From NCBI RefSeq assembly GCF_963576675.1, contig NC_088913.1, positions 87,109,001-87,173,000 on the forward strand: a DNA stretch of 64,000 bases. Reading direction: 5' to 3'. The notes beneath the pieces are model-generated. The model was not told the DNA's origin, did not search any database, and worked only from the letters and a program-made list of their open reading frames with translations. The translations under genes were made by a program, and so were the position numbers. This stretch comes from Euphorbia lathyris. Taxonomy: Eukaryota > Streptophyta > Magnoliopsida > Malpighiales > Euphorbiaceae. Shown here piece after piece: positions 1 through 9,947 of this stretch (position 1 is its first letter; every line of letters begins with the position of its first letter).

Positions 1-47
1 TCAGGCCTTCTTACCCCAGCGCCACCCACTCCGGACCGGGTCGTTAC
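1..47 (-). repeat. Possible LTR end fragment at window edge
   Basis: The first bases are unusually GC-rich for the area and end with GGGTCGTTACA. Read on the minus strand this gives TGTAACGACCC, a common start of plant LTRs. Only the terminus is inside the window, so the partner LTR and TSD cannot be checked. Confidence 0.3.
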
Positions 48-330
48 AATAAATACTTTAATTAGAATATTTTCTTATCACCTATTTTTAACAGGGATAA
101 AATTATTATCATTGTAAGTTTATAACGAGAATAATCTTTATCCTCGTTAATACTTTTAGTAAGGGACCCCAATAATGAAGGGTGCCATTAAAAATGCTTT
201 AGTGAAGATATTTGAGTTTTTAATGAGAATATCTCTCTGTCTAAACAGATCTAACCAAGTGGATTCAAAACAAAAAAAAAAAAACAAACTTAACTTATAT
301 GACTCGGCTTCTTAAAAATAAAAAAAATAA
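48..330. other. AT-rich intergenic stretch
   Basis: No ORF, TIR or RNA gene is visible. A short word near 250 (CTAACCAAGTGG) recurs near 12,860. A-rich runs occur at about 270-330, directly before the MITE. Confidence 0.5.
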
Positions 331-535
331 GGTTCCGTTTATTTTACCAGTTGTTTATTGTTGCTATTTGTTGGTTTGTTGTTTGCTGTTTGAAAAGACT
401 AATTTTCTGCTTTTATAAAAAACTACTTTTCATTTAGAAAATGCATACAGGAGTTGTCTAACCAAACACCTGAAACTCTTCTTTTCAAAGTGAAAACCTA
501 AACATAAGGTGAAAAAGCAACAACCAAACACCCCC
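331..535 (+). mobile_element. MITE, copy 1 of a three-copy family
   Basis: The segment starts GGTTCCGTTTATTTTACC and ends AACCAAACACCCC. It has the same internal layout as 26886-27113 and, inverted, 20685-20909: TTGTTGTTTGCTGTT, CTGCTTTTATAAAA, CTAACCAAACACC. Termini form an imperfect inverted repeat. A TAA flanks both sides, which would fit a PIF/Harbinger-type insertion, but the other copies do not confirm a TAA duplication, so the superfamily stays open. Confidence 0.6.
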
Positions 536-882
536 TAAATTAAGAAAAGAAAAATTACATTTTTAGTTAATTAATAATTCAATTCGTTTACTTTAATTAT
601 GGAATAACAAGAGTTTATCTAAATGCATTTTTGTTATGACTTTGCAATTAGTTAAAAACTAATCATACTACTAACTTATAACAACAATAGGGGCAACTAT
701 TCATCTTTTATGAATTAAGTTAAAACTATATTTACAACCTTAAATTGTTACTCACAAAAGTATATATATACTAGATCAAATATCTCCTCTATAAGCATCC
801 ATTCAAAACATAATTAGAAACAAAAAAGCAAAAATTTAGTTGATCTATAAATTAATCATCTTTTTCACAAATATCTTGATTA
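536..882 (+). promoter_or_regulatory. Upstream region of peptide gene copy 1
   Basis: About 350 bp of AT-rich sequence with a TATATATATA stretch near 762-772 precedes the ATG at 883. It is alignable by eye with the interrupted upstream region of the paralogue (17271-17379, 19670-19728, 20343-20520). This conservation and the TATA-like run make it the likely former promoter and 5' leader. No specific factor site can be assigned. Confidence 0.45.
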
Positions 883-1320
883 ATGGCGAATAAAGGAGTT
901 ATTATCATAATTGCTATTGCGGTATTTGTAAGCATGAATAAGAATATCGGGGAGGCATGGGAATGGCCATGGAAGAAAGTAGAGCTATTCTGCGACTAGA
1001 CATGGCTTGTTTTGATGTATGCGTCCAAGCATGTCATAATACTAAAGCTACTGGGAATTTGTGCAGTAAAAAATGCAAACCGTTGTGTACTACGAAAAGT
1101 TTTAGGCATATTAACGGCAGTTTTAAGCGTATCAGCAAAATTGGGGATCAGTTGCCGATATATTAATTTGTATGAAAATAGTTGATTCTTTTATATTTGT
1201 GTTGTATGGTTGAACTAGAAATAGTATCAAATAAGAATCCTATTTCCAAAAATACGAGAATCATTGATTTACATCTCCTAATAAAATAATTTTAATTGGT
1301 TTTCTCTTAATTCAATAACT
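588..1320 (+). repeat. Segmental duplication, copy 1 (peptide gene plus flanks)
   Basis: Upstream (from TTTACTTTAATTATGGAATA), coding and downstream sequence (to AATTCAATAACT) all have a counterpart at 17271-27193, where the order is the same but four insertions intervene: a TIR element, a cDNA-like insert, two MITEs and gypsy copy 2. Copy 1 has none of these, so it shows the pre-insertion state and lets the insertion edges be read. Confidence 0.75.
883..1166 (+). pseudogene. Frameshifted gene for a small secreted six-cysteine peptide (copy 1)
   Basis: The start is the ATG at 883, the position matching copy 2 at 20521. The first 25 or so codons encode a signal peptide: a short polar start, a hydrophobic core rich in Ile/Val/Ala, and a likely cut after GEA before a Trp-rich WEWPW motif. 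Relative to copy 2 one G is missing right after the WPW codons (about 970), so the frame stops at 997-999 (TAG). The cysteine part remains open in another frame to 1166, with spacing C-x3-C-x3-C-x9-C-x3-C-x3-C. This resembles plant antimicrobial or signalling cysteine-rich peptides (thionin-like or hairpinin-like), but I cannot name the family. A start at 957 would lack the signal peptide and is unlikely. An assembly error at the G cannot be excluded. Confidence 0.65.
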
Positions 1321-1336
1321 AGTATTATAGTATTAA

Positions 1337-1521
1337 TTATAATAATATTATAATAATACTTGATACTATAATTTTAATTGGTTTTTTCTATTTCTCTTCC
1401 TGATTTTCTGTTATCTTTGCTTTCTGAAAATATGGTGGGGGTTAGCTTTCCTAAGCTAATCCGGGTTAATTTGTTGTGGCGTTTGTTTTGTCTTTACTTT
1501 CTTTTCCCTAGAAAAAAAAAA
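1337..1521 (+). mobile_element. 5'-truncated LINE tail with 16-bp TSD
   Basis: A 16-bp direct repeat (AGTATTATAGTATTAA) lies at 1321-1336 and 1522-1537. Between them is a short piece matching the 3' end of the LINE at 15551-16180 (similar run GTTAGCTTTCCTAAGCTAATC versus the CAGTCTTCCTAGACTGATC region) followed by poly(A) at 1512-1521. This is a typical L1-type 5'-truncated insertion. The first 40 bp are AT-rich and unassigned. Confidence 0.7.
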
Positions 1522-1542
1522 AGTATTATAGTATTAACTACG

Positions 1543-2207
1543 TGTCCCACCCGACCCTAAACGGCATCGGGTATGAAAGGAAAATAAGATAACAATCTAC
1601 GAATTCGACTCATCAATTATTAACTCGTTAAAAACTTAATTTCCTAATAACTTAACTTAATTCCCAAATAGACCAAAAACGTTTATTCATACCGTCTAAC
1701 ATTTATTTATTTGTTTGGCTTGGACTTGATAATTCTATCAAGCTTCCTACGTATCCCGAACGTCTTTTAATCTTTAAATCGGGAATCAAAGCCACGTGGT
1801 TCTACCTAGCTTTTACTGCACACTATTTCTATTTCGTTTATACTTGTATCTTTGTAAATAACAATAAAAAGAATAATATAATTTACATCTTTAACTATTA
1901 AATTTGGATAATTTCACTTATGATCCTTCCAAATTTTTACTTTATTTAATCATGCCAAACAATTAATTTATTTTAGAAAATTTTACATCAATAGCAATTT
2001 TAACATTTCGTACCACATCCTATAACGAAAGGTTAATATCAGTTACTCGGTGAAGCACGAAATTCCTAAAATAGATCCTAAATTGATAATGATCTAAACT
2101 ATATATAAAACATTTTAATATTCTTTATTTCCATAACACATTCTTTTTACCATATGAATTCAATTCAAAATTTTAAATCTAAACTACTCCCGGACATACC
2201 CGATTAT
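1543..2207 (-). repeat. 3' LTR (left), truncated
   Basis: The first ~665 bp match 9948-10617 closely (shared start ACGGCATCGGGTATGAAAGG and onward). Identity stops at the word CCCGATTATA, about 1.1 kb short of the full 1800-bp right LTR. The U3-proximal part and its CA/TG border are missing, indicating a deletion across the LTR-internal junction. Confidence 0.75.
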
Positions 2208-3553
2208 ACATATACATAATTTCCTTTCTTATAGAAATTTCCAACATCGATCTCGAAATTTCCTCTTATGAAAATACCAATTACTTCGTAACTAACAATA
2301 TCTCAAGAATTCACCAACTCTTGCACCGACATCAATCAAATAAACTTGAACTCATCAATAAATTTAAAGTAAATATGGTTCAATCTTTTTTTCTCAAATT
2401 CATAACTTTTGAAAATTAATAATGAAGCCCAAAAACTTGGTTTTTAGCTTAAAATCGGGGTTGGTTTGGTTGCTAGACTGTCGTGGTTTGTGTTTTGGAC
2501 TGGCCAAAATTGTAGCTGGACTAGGCAGTGAGCAGAGTGCTGGCATTAGGAGAAATTAGCCAAAATATAGTCTGCCCAAAAAGCTAATGTTCTATAAGAG
2601 TTTTGAACAAAAATGAATCATAAAAAAAATATAGGATCAACTTGAGTCGCAATCATGGCCCTTGAAAAATATTTCACTTTAAAACTTGCATTATCCACCA
2701 AAATAGCATAACCTAGTCGACAAATGGAAAACTCATAAAAGGAAGTTCAAGTTATCTTTAAGAACACAAAATGGAATAAATCAGCAATAACCTTGTGTCA
2801 CTTAAATTTCAAACAATTTTAGCACAACAATTTAGATAAATATTGTATAAATCTCAATTTCCAGGTCATATATACGGTTAGCACAAAAACTCAACTCCAA
2901 AACCAATAATAAACAAATTATTCACTAAATCATCAAAATAAAATATGCAATTGGCTCCATTCTAATTCTACACATACTTTCGAGCTAGAGTCAATAAGTG
3001 CATACAAGTCTCCAAATCCGTTTTTGAACTCAAAATCAGATTTTATGCTTGAAAACAATGTGGAAAGAAATTAATCAGCTTTAAAACACAGCCTCTATCC
3101 AAATTCATATGATTTGTCATAGTAGTCGATTATACATGTGCATGTATCAAAAATGAAAATATTAATATTTAATTCAAAAACTTTAAACTTGAATTGGCTA
3201 GTTTGAAATTTCCATTAAATCCAATTGCCTTTTTTTTTTCGTCACAACAGATGGTTCAATTTTAAAGCTAAACCCTTAAATGGTTGAAATAAGTGCTGCA
3301 GATGTTTCCTAATAAGTATGTTTTAGACAACTGGATAATTGGGTACTAATCCTTATGCTTGTAGGAACCTCTCTAAGCTTTCATGGAAATCATGTTAAAT
3401 GAAAGCTTCATATAAGAGTACTTGCAAGTTGCATATGACAGAACATTGAAAATTAATTCTATCAACATATTTCTCTAACTCCCCCGGGCTGATCTGTTGA
3501 GAATAACTCTATATTAAAACAATATTTTGCGTCTATCTCTTTAATGCGAAAAT
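2208..3553. other. Internal non-coding part of the non-autonomous LTR element
   Basis: AT-rich sequence without long ORFs. A pyrimidine run TTTCCTTTCTT near 2221-2231 would be a polypurine tract on the minus strand, but it no longer touches an intact LTR border. Nothing else is recognised. Confidence 0.5.
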
Positions 3554-3972
3554 TTACCAATGCAATTGGATGTTCAAATTGTAATCTCTAGTCAATTGCT
3601 TCAAAGATTCAACAACCTTTGGTCTTCTCCTATTGATCTTATCTAAATTGTCCTCACCAATACCATTAGTTATGTCCATTTTAGCACTTGCTCTAATAGT
3701 GGCTAAAGAATACAAATCAGCACTATCAAGAAAACTAATCAATCTTTGCCAGACGACGGAATGATAATTAGACCCATAATTATTCCTCACTCTCATTTTT
3801 CTTTTGCAAACCCACAAATGACAGATAAACTCTTTTTTGTTCTGAAGATGGTCTCTAAGAGAATCTAAAGAAATGTCTGCCAACAAACTATCATCTTCTA
3901 TTTTTAAGTCATACTCTAAAATCTTATCAATAAGTTTTGATTATTGTTTTATTTGAATTTGCATTTGCTTAT
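3554..3972 (-). pseudogene. ORF remnant of the host LTR element (unrecognised), part 2
   Basis: A 110-residue open frame ends at 3554 and stays open upstream to the gypsy insertion point at 3972. It is basic and has no motif I recognise: no CCHC knuckle, protease or RT signature. Position between PBS and 3' LTR suggests a gag-like or element-specific ORF. The related part upstream of the insertion is at 9618-9830. Confidence 0.35.
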
Positions 3973-4481
3973 TGATACAGATTGAAAGCGATAAATGGAG
4001 GTTTTAATCGTAAACCAACAAAAAGGTTCTTCTCTAGCTAAACTAGAAGGAGTGAATCCCAATAACAAGGTATAAACCTTAGGTTCTCAAAGAGAATTAT
4101 ATTTGATTGATAAAAGTTGCCTCTTCCTTACAAAATGGGGGTTTAAATACTTCCCCTAAAGATAAGAGAAACGACAAGGACTACCCCTACTAGGGTTACA
4201 ATAAGGTTAACAGCAAAAGGGTAAAATAGGTAATACGCCCCGATAAGCAGTACACAGGTACAGGTACGGAGTGTCAGGGTTGTTGGTGAATTCCTCCGGG
4301 AGGAAGTAACATAGAGATCCGCCCAGGGTAGATGTTGATACGCCTCCTTGTGTACTCCTAGATCCGCCCCGCTCGCATGTCCTGGGGATCCGCCCTCCAA
4401 GGTACAACCTCTGTGGATCTGATGTCTGAGGATTCGCCAGGGCGCGTGTGATCACTGATCCCAGTTAGGATGCCCGCATCA
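3973..4481 (-). repeat. Gypsy copy 1, 3' LTR
   Basis: Begins TGATACAG and ends GCATCA. Contains repeated ATCCGCC/TTCGCC words and, on the minus strand, a TATTTAAA box near 4143-4150. The last integrase codons read into it (stop at 4358). Confidence 0.93.
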
Positions 4482-5877
4482 TTCTCTCCTTCTTTAAAAG
4501 ATCTCGGCACTGATTCGTCCTTGTTGAACTCCAAAGGACCATCCGGTTTCCACGGGCTAAGGTCACGGATGTTGAATGCTGGTGAGATTTTACCAAGCCA
4601 ATTCGGCAATGCTATATGATAGGCATTGGCATTAACCTTCTTGGTGACCTTATATGGCCCGTATTTCCTAGGCCGAAGCTTGCTGCTTGGGGCGTTGGCG
4701 AGTCTTTCTTTGCCCAAATATACCATAACCTCATCCCCAACTTCAAACTGTAGGTCCCTGCGGTGCTCATCCGCATTAGCCTTTAATTTCTGATTTCTCT
4801 CCTCAAGGGTCTCTCTCACTTCTTGGTCCATCTATACATAATCCTTGGCCAACTGGTTGGCAGTCACGTTTCCTTTAGGAAGATGGGCTATATCGAGGAC
4901 GTGATTCGGGGTCTTCGTGTATACTACTTCAATGGGGATCTCCCGGTTCCCGAATGTACAGAGCCGTTGTAGGCGAACTCAGCTTGGGCTAAAACCACAT
5001 CCCACATCCTGGGCTTATCCTTATATTTGCTGCGCAGTAAGTTTGCCAACGTTCTATTCACCACCTCGGTCTGTCCGTCTGTTTGAGGGTGGGCGGTGGT
5101 ACTAAACTTTAGAGATGTATCAAACATAGCCCACAACGTCCGCCAGAAGTGACTGAGGAACTTCGTATCACGATCCGAGACGATGCTCTTGGGTACACCA
5201 TGTAGCCTGACAATCTCTTTGAAAAATAGCTTAGCAGTCGCTGAGGCATCATTAGTCTTACGACATGGTATGAAGTGAGCCATCTTCGAAAACCGATCAA
5301 CCACGACAAAGATGGAATCCATGCCCCTCTGAGTTCTGGGTAATCCTAGGACGAAGTCCATGGACAGATCCTCCCATATGGTCTCTGGCACAGACAAAGG
5401 TAACTGCAATCCAGTATTTGTAGTGCGTCCCTTGGCGGCCTGGCAAATATAGCATCTTTCTACTAAGTAGGCAACATCTCTCCTCATCTTAGGCCAGAAA
5501 TAACGGGAACTCACTGCTTCATATGTCTTGTCTCGCCCAAAATGTCCTCCAAGGGATCCGCCATGTAGATCACGAATAACTTTCTCGCGGATGGAAGTGT
5601 AGGGTAAGCAAAGTTGGTTGCCCCTCATGAGATACTCATCCATCAGGTAATACGCCCCATCCCCATGCTGGTGTTGACACTTCTCCCAGATACTGCCAAA
5701 GTCAGGATCCGCCAAGTATTCTCCTCTGATGTGTTCAAAACAATCGGTCTCCAGGTTGACTGTTTTTATTAGTGACACCCTTCGACTCAAGGCTTCCGCC
5801 ACCTTCTTCTGTTTTCCAGCCTTATGGATAAGCTTATAGGGGAACTTATCTATGAAGGCGGACCACCGGGCGTGCAT
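4358..5877 (-). pseudogene. Integrase of gypsy copy 1
   Basis: Two open blocks (4924-5877 and 4358-4831) cover the end of RNase H and all of the integrase. The HHCC zinc-binding N-terminus is intact ([11 protein letters not shown] ... CYICQ). Catalytic residues are visible in LSMDF, SDRDTKF and DGQTEVVNR, and a GPYKV module follows. The final ~40 residues are encoded inside the LTR. A frame break near 4920-4930 and a stop at 4832 separate the blocks, so no complete enzyme is made. The enzyme family inserts element cDNA into chromosomes. Confidence 0.85.
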
Positions 5878-6427
5878 GGAGCTTCTGGCTTCCCAGGTAC
5901 TTGAGAGCTTGGTGGTCAGTGTAGAGGATGAATTCTTTCCCCACCAAGTAATGTTCCCACACTTTCAACGCCCTCACTACAGCATAAAACTCTTGATCAT
6001 ATGTGGCCCACTTTTGTCGTGCCTCACAGAGCTTCTCACTGAAATATGCAATGGGCCTCTTTTCTTGCATCAAGACTCCACCAATCCCAACTCCATTGGC
6101 ATCACACTCAACTTCGAACAGTTTATCAAAATTGGGATACACCAGCACGGGCGCTGTACTCAACTTCTCCTTGATCAGGGCGAAGCTCTTCTCTTGGGCA
6201 TCCGCCCACTCGAACCCCCTTCCCTTCTTCAAACATTCCGCCAACGGGGCCACTATGGCACTAAAGTTCTTGATGAGTCGGCGATAAAATGTTGCTAGCC
6301 TATGGAAACTCCTGATATCCCCCACATTCCTCGGAGTGGGCCATTCTCGGATGGCTCTTACCTTCTCCCCATCAACTTGGACCCCATCGCCACTAACCAC
6401 GAACCCAAGGGAAACCAGGCTTTCCAT
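5846..6427 (-). pseudogene. RT connection and RNase H of gypsy copy 1
   Basis: The block encodes the end of RT and the RNase H core ([40 protein letters not shown]). An 11-bp deletion near 5885, relative to copies 2 and 3, shifts the frame. The RT stop TAG at 6461-6463 lies just upstream. Confidence 0.82.
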
Positions 6428-6460
6428 GACGAAATCACACTTCTTAGTGTTGGCGTATAA

Positions 6461-7129
6461 CTAGTGTTTCCTTAACAGGTCAAACACTATCCGTAAATGC
6501 TCCACATGCTCCACCAAGGTCTCGCTATGAATCAGGATGTCATCAAAATACACAACTACAAATTTTCCAATCACCGGGCGAAGCACTTGATTCATCAACC
6601 TCATGAAAGTACTGGGGGCATTAGTCATCCCGAATGGCATAACTAACCACTCATACAATCCGTCTCTGGTCTTGAAGGCGGTCTTCCACTCATCCCCAGA
6701 TCGAATTCATATCTGATGATAACCGTTCCTGAGATCAACCTTGGAGAAAACTCGGGATCCGCCAAGTTGGTCTAGCATATCATCCAGCTTTGGAATAGGG
6801 AAGTTATACTTGATAGTGATCTTGTTAATAGCCCTGCTGTCCACACACATCCGCCAAGACCCATCCTTCTTGGGTGTAAGTAGGGCTGGGATGGTGCATG
6901 GACTCATACTTTCTCTAACGTATCCCATCTCAATGAGCTCTTCCACTTTCTGTCTCATGATGTCATTTTCCTTTGGACTCATCCGATAATGAGGAAAGCT
7001 TGGTAAACTAGCCCCGGGCACAAGATCGATATGATGTTGGATGTCCCTCAAAGGTGGTAACCCACTCGGCAGCCCCTCAGGGAACAGATCTTGATATTCG
7101 CCAAGTAGGCGGGTCACCTCAGTTGGCAT
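6461..7129 (-). pseudogene. Reverse transcriptase of gypsy copy 1
   Basis: Two blocks, 6707-7129 ([24 protein letters not shown]) and 6461-6658 ([24 protein letters not shown]), carry the RT palm with the YFDD catalytic motif. A CGA-to-TGA change near 6704-6706 splits them. The block ends at TAG 6461-6463, at the same codon as the stop in copy 2. Confidence 0.85.
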
Positions 7130-7462
7130 CTCCCTTTCGCCCCTTTAAGCGGATTCATGATTCGCCTTAACCATTACCACATACACCATCTGGCTCTCTT
7201 CACATTCGCTGACAAATGATTTGTGTGTAGGACAGACTACCAAGGTAGACTTCTCGTCGGCCTTTGGCTCTCTCATCATTGGCGTAAGGACGAACTTCAC
7301 CCCATTCTTCACAAATCTATAAGTGTTCTCTCTTCCTGCGTGGATGGCGTTGTTATCAAACTACCAGGGTCGGCCCAACAATAGGTGGCAGGCATCCATA
7401 TCGACCACATCACAACAGACTTCATCACTGTAATCACCAATCACAATAGGTACCCTGCATCT

Positions 7463-8134
7463 CTAGGTCACCCTAAGTTCACCCACGTTTTTGATCCATC
7501 CCACCCTATAGGGGTCGGGATGCGCCTCCGCCAACAACCCGAATTTCCGAACGATGTTGCTGCTCACAATGTTCTCTTGGCTCCCACTATCTATTATCAC
7601 ATTGCATCGCCCACCTTTCACAAGACAGCGGGTCCTGAATAGTCGGTGCCTCTGATCTCCCTCTATCCGGCTAGAGACTAACAAACGCCGTACCACATGA
7701 ACGGCGTACCTTTCTTCATCCACCTCATCATCATCTTCTCCCAAGGGTTCACAAAATACTTCATCCTCTTCGTCATAGTCATCTTCATACCTCTCCACCA
7801 TGTTGGCGCTCTTCCTCCTAGGACATTCGTTGGATCTATGGCCTGGCTCATTGCACCGAAAACATTTAAAAGGCGCTGGCCTCGCATACGGATTGTTGCT
7901 CTTAGGTGGTATAGGTGCTTCCTTGTACGGCCTAGTATCTCCGACAGATCCCCTTCCCACACTGTTGACCTTAGTCCCACTGGCACTCGCCACCTGCTTA
8001 ACTTTGTCATAAGACTTCACGTTATCTCTTCCTCCAGGCGTATACTCAGTAGTGGCGGATCTCCTGGATCTCCCGGTTAGTTGGGATTCAGCCTTGAGGG
8101 CTAAATTCCTGGCATCTTGTACCCGAACCACCAT
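7463..8134 (-). pseudogene. Gag C-terminus and protease start of gypsy copy 1
   Basis: Includes the CCHC knuckle [14 protein letters not shown] (RNA binding), an acidic Asp/Glu stretch, and the aspartic protease motif [11 protein letters not shown]. Open to 8134 with a stop upstream. In the family, gag packages the RNA and the protease matures the polyprotein. Confidence 0.82.
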
Positions 8135-8290
8135 CTGTGTGCCAATATGATCCTAGATGTTGTATCTCAACCCTTCTAGATACCTAGAGGTCTTTTGGCT
8201 TTCAGTTTGTGACAAGTTGGCCCTTTCCGAAAGCCTCAAGAACTCGGAGGTATACTCATGGACACTTCGGGTCCCTTGAGAGCATCACCT

Positions 8291-9028
8291 CTAGGAGCTG
8301 TAAATATACTGCTCATAATCCGGCGGTAAGAACCGCTCCCTCAACATCGCCTTCATCCGTAGCCAAGATCGAATCGGATCTCTGCCCCCTCTTCTTCTCT
8401 CTTCCCTCATCTGATCCCACCAAACTGATGCGCCACCCTTCAAGCGATACGCCACCAGCCTTACTTTCCTCTTATTAGGAATCCCAGCATACTCAAAGAA
8501 ACGTTCCACTTCCGATAACCAGTCTAAGAATCCCTCTATATCCAGTTCGCCTCTAAAAGATGGTAAGTCTATTTTTAGCTTAAAGGCGTCATCTCTATCA
8601 AAGTTTCATAGACCTGGGTATACTCTAGCAACCTCCACACATCGGTTGTCAACAGGCCCAACATCCCTCATAGACCTAACGGTATCATCATTCCCGATAC
8701 CCTCAAAGTCATCACTATCACTATCAGCGTTATGCACAAGGACAAAGTTGGGTCTTCTTACCTCAGGATCCCTAGGACCCATTTGTGGAAGCTGTTGTTC
8801 AGGGACTCCTTCCTTTCTCTGGGTTGATCCTCCCGCGGTTGGTCGGATTAGAGCCAGAACCTCTAGTTTGAAGTTTTCTAAGGAGGTGGCTAGCTCCAGG
8901 AACCGTTGGTTGGTTTGCCTCTGTCGCTCATGGCTGGCTTGGATCTGCTCCGCGAGGTGCTCCCTCAACTCCTCATACCTCCGGTCACTGGTTTCTATGG
9001 AATCTTGCGGTTGTCGGGGTTGAACCAT
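8291..9028 (-). pseudogene. Gag N-terminal half of gypsy copy 1
   Basis: Blocks 8606-9028 (ATG at 9028, start [10 protein letters not shown]) and 8291-8509 ([22 protein letters not shown]) carry the gag core known from CRM-like elements: a coiled N-terminus, then the segment around SVWWDQM and the YEQYIY word. Stops between the blocks break the frame. Confidence 0.8.
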
Positions 9029-9075
9029 TGCCAAAAGAAGTTTCGGGTCAGGAAACGATCGGCTCTGATACCAAC

Positions 9076-9584
9076 TGATATAGATTGAAAGCGATAAATG
9101 GAGGTTTTAATCGTAAACCAACAAAAAGGTTCTTCTCTAGCTAAACTAGAAGGAGTGAATCCCAATAACAAGGTATAAACCTTAAGTTCTCAAAGAGAAT
9201 GATATTTGATTGATAAAAGTTGCCTCTTCCTTACAAAATGGGGGTTTAAATACTTCCCCTAAAGATAAGAGAAATGACAAGGACTATCCCTACTAGGGTT
9301 ACAATAAGGTTAACAGCAAAAGGGTAAAATAGGTAATACGCCCCGACAAGTAGTACACAGGTACAGGTACGGAGTGTCAGGGTTGTTGGTGAATTCCTTC
9401 GGGAGGAAGTAACATAGAGATCCGCCCATAGTAGATGTTGATACACCTCCTTGTGTACTCCTAGATCCGCCCCGCTCGTATGTCCTGGGGATCCGCCCTC
9501 CAAGGTACAACCTCCGTGGATCTGATGTCTGAGGATTCGCTAGGGTGCGCGTGATCACTGATCCCAGTTAGGATGTCCGCATCA
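9076..9584 (-). repeat. Gypsy copy 1, 5' LTR
   Basis: A 509-bp partner of 3973-4481; its first bases are TGATATAG instead of TGATACAG. The plus-strand bases just before it (GCTCTGATACCAAC) are, on minus, the PBS TGGTATCAGAGC matching initiator tRNA-Met. Confidence 0.93.
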
Positions 9585-9589
9585 CTTAT

Positions 9590-9930
9590 TCACAATATAA
9601 CCATAATAGCAAAAATTCTAAGGTTTGATTGAACTTGAGTCTATTGCCAAAATATCCACCAGAATTGAAACATCTATATCTAACTTATCAGTGGTCTTAA
9701 TAACCCTTGGCTTAACTATATGAAATTTACACATCAGACTAAGGGTAAGTCTAACTTGATGAGCATTCAATCCAGATCCCACCTTTTTCAAGAAGTTTAA
9801 TACATTATGAGTTAAAAACAAGGATCTCATATATAACCTCGAAAATTCCCAAATTATTTCTAAACTATCACCAATAACCCATATTTCTCAATCACTGTAT
9901 ATCTTAGGTTAGGTCCGAGGAATGTAACCA
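9590..9930 (-). pseudogene. ORF remnant of the host LTR element (unrecognised), part 1
   Basis: A 70-codon ORF (9618-9830) lies downstream of the PBS on the minus strand, where gag would be expected. It has no recognisable motif. Together with 3554-3972 it formed the coding part before gypsy copy 1 inserted. Confidence 0.35.
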
Positions 9931-9944
9931 TTACTCTGATACCA
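9931..9944 (-). promoter_or_regulatory. Primer-binding site of the host LTR element
   Basis: On the minus strand TGGTATCAGAGTAA lies 3 nt from the LTR end. Eleven of the first twelve bases match the plant initiator tRNA-Met PBS. This sets the element's orientation. Confidence 0.75.
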
Positions 9945-9947
9945 AAA

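Larger units (their letters stand above)
3973..9584 (-). mobile_element. Ty3/gypsy element copy 1 (CRM-like), degenerate
   Basis: A 5612-bp element with 509-bp LTRs (TG...CA) and TSD CTTAT at 3968-3972 and 9585-9589. The minus-strand order is LTR, PBS, gag, protease, RT, RNase H, integrase, LTR. A polypurine tract (AAAGAAGGAGAGAA on minus) abuts the left LTR at 4482-4495. Comparing its two LTRs by eye gives roughly 15 differences, more than copies 2 and 3, so it is the oldest of the three. Frameshifts and stops break every domain. Confidence 0.93.

Noticed and set aside
4143..4455. Minus-strand ORFs in the gypsy LTR (also 9246-9558)
   Set aside because: Lie in LTR sequence; only the integrase tail frame is supported by conservation across the copies.
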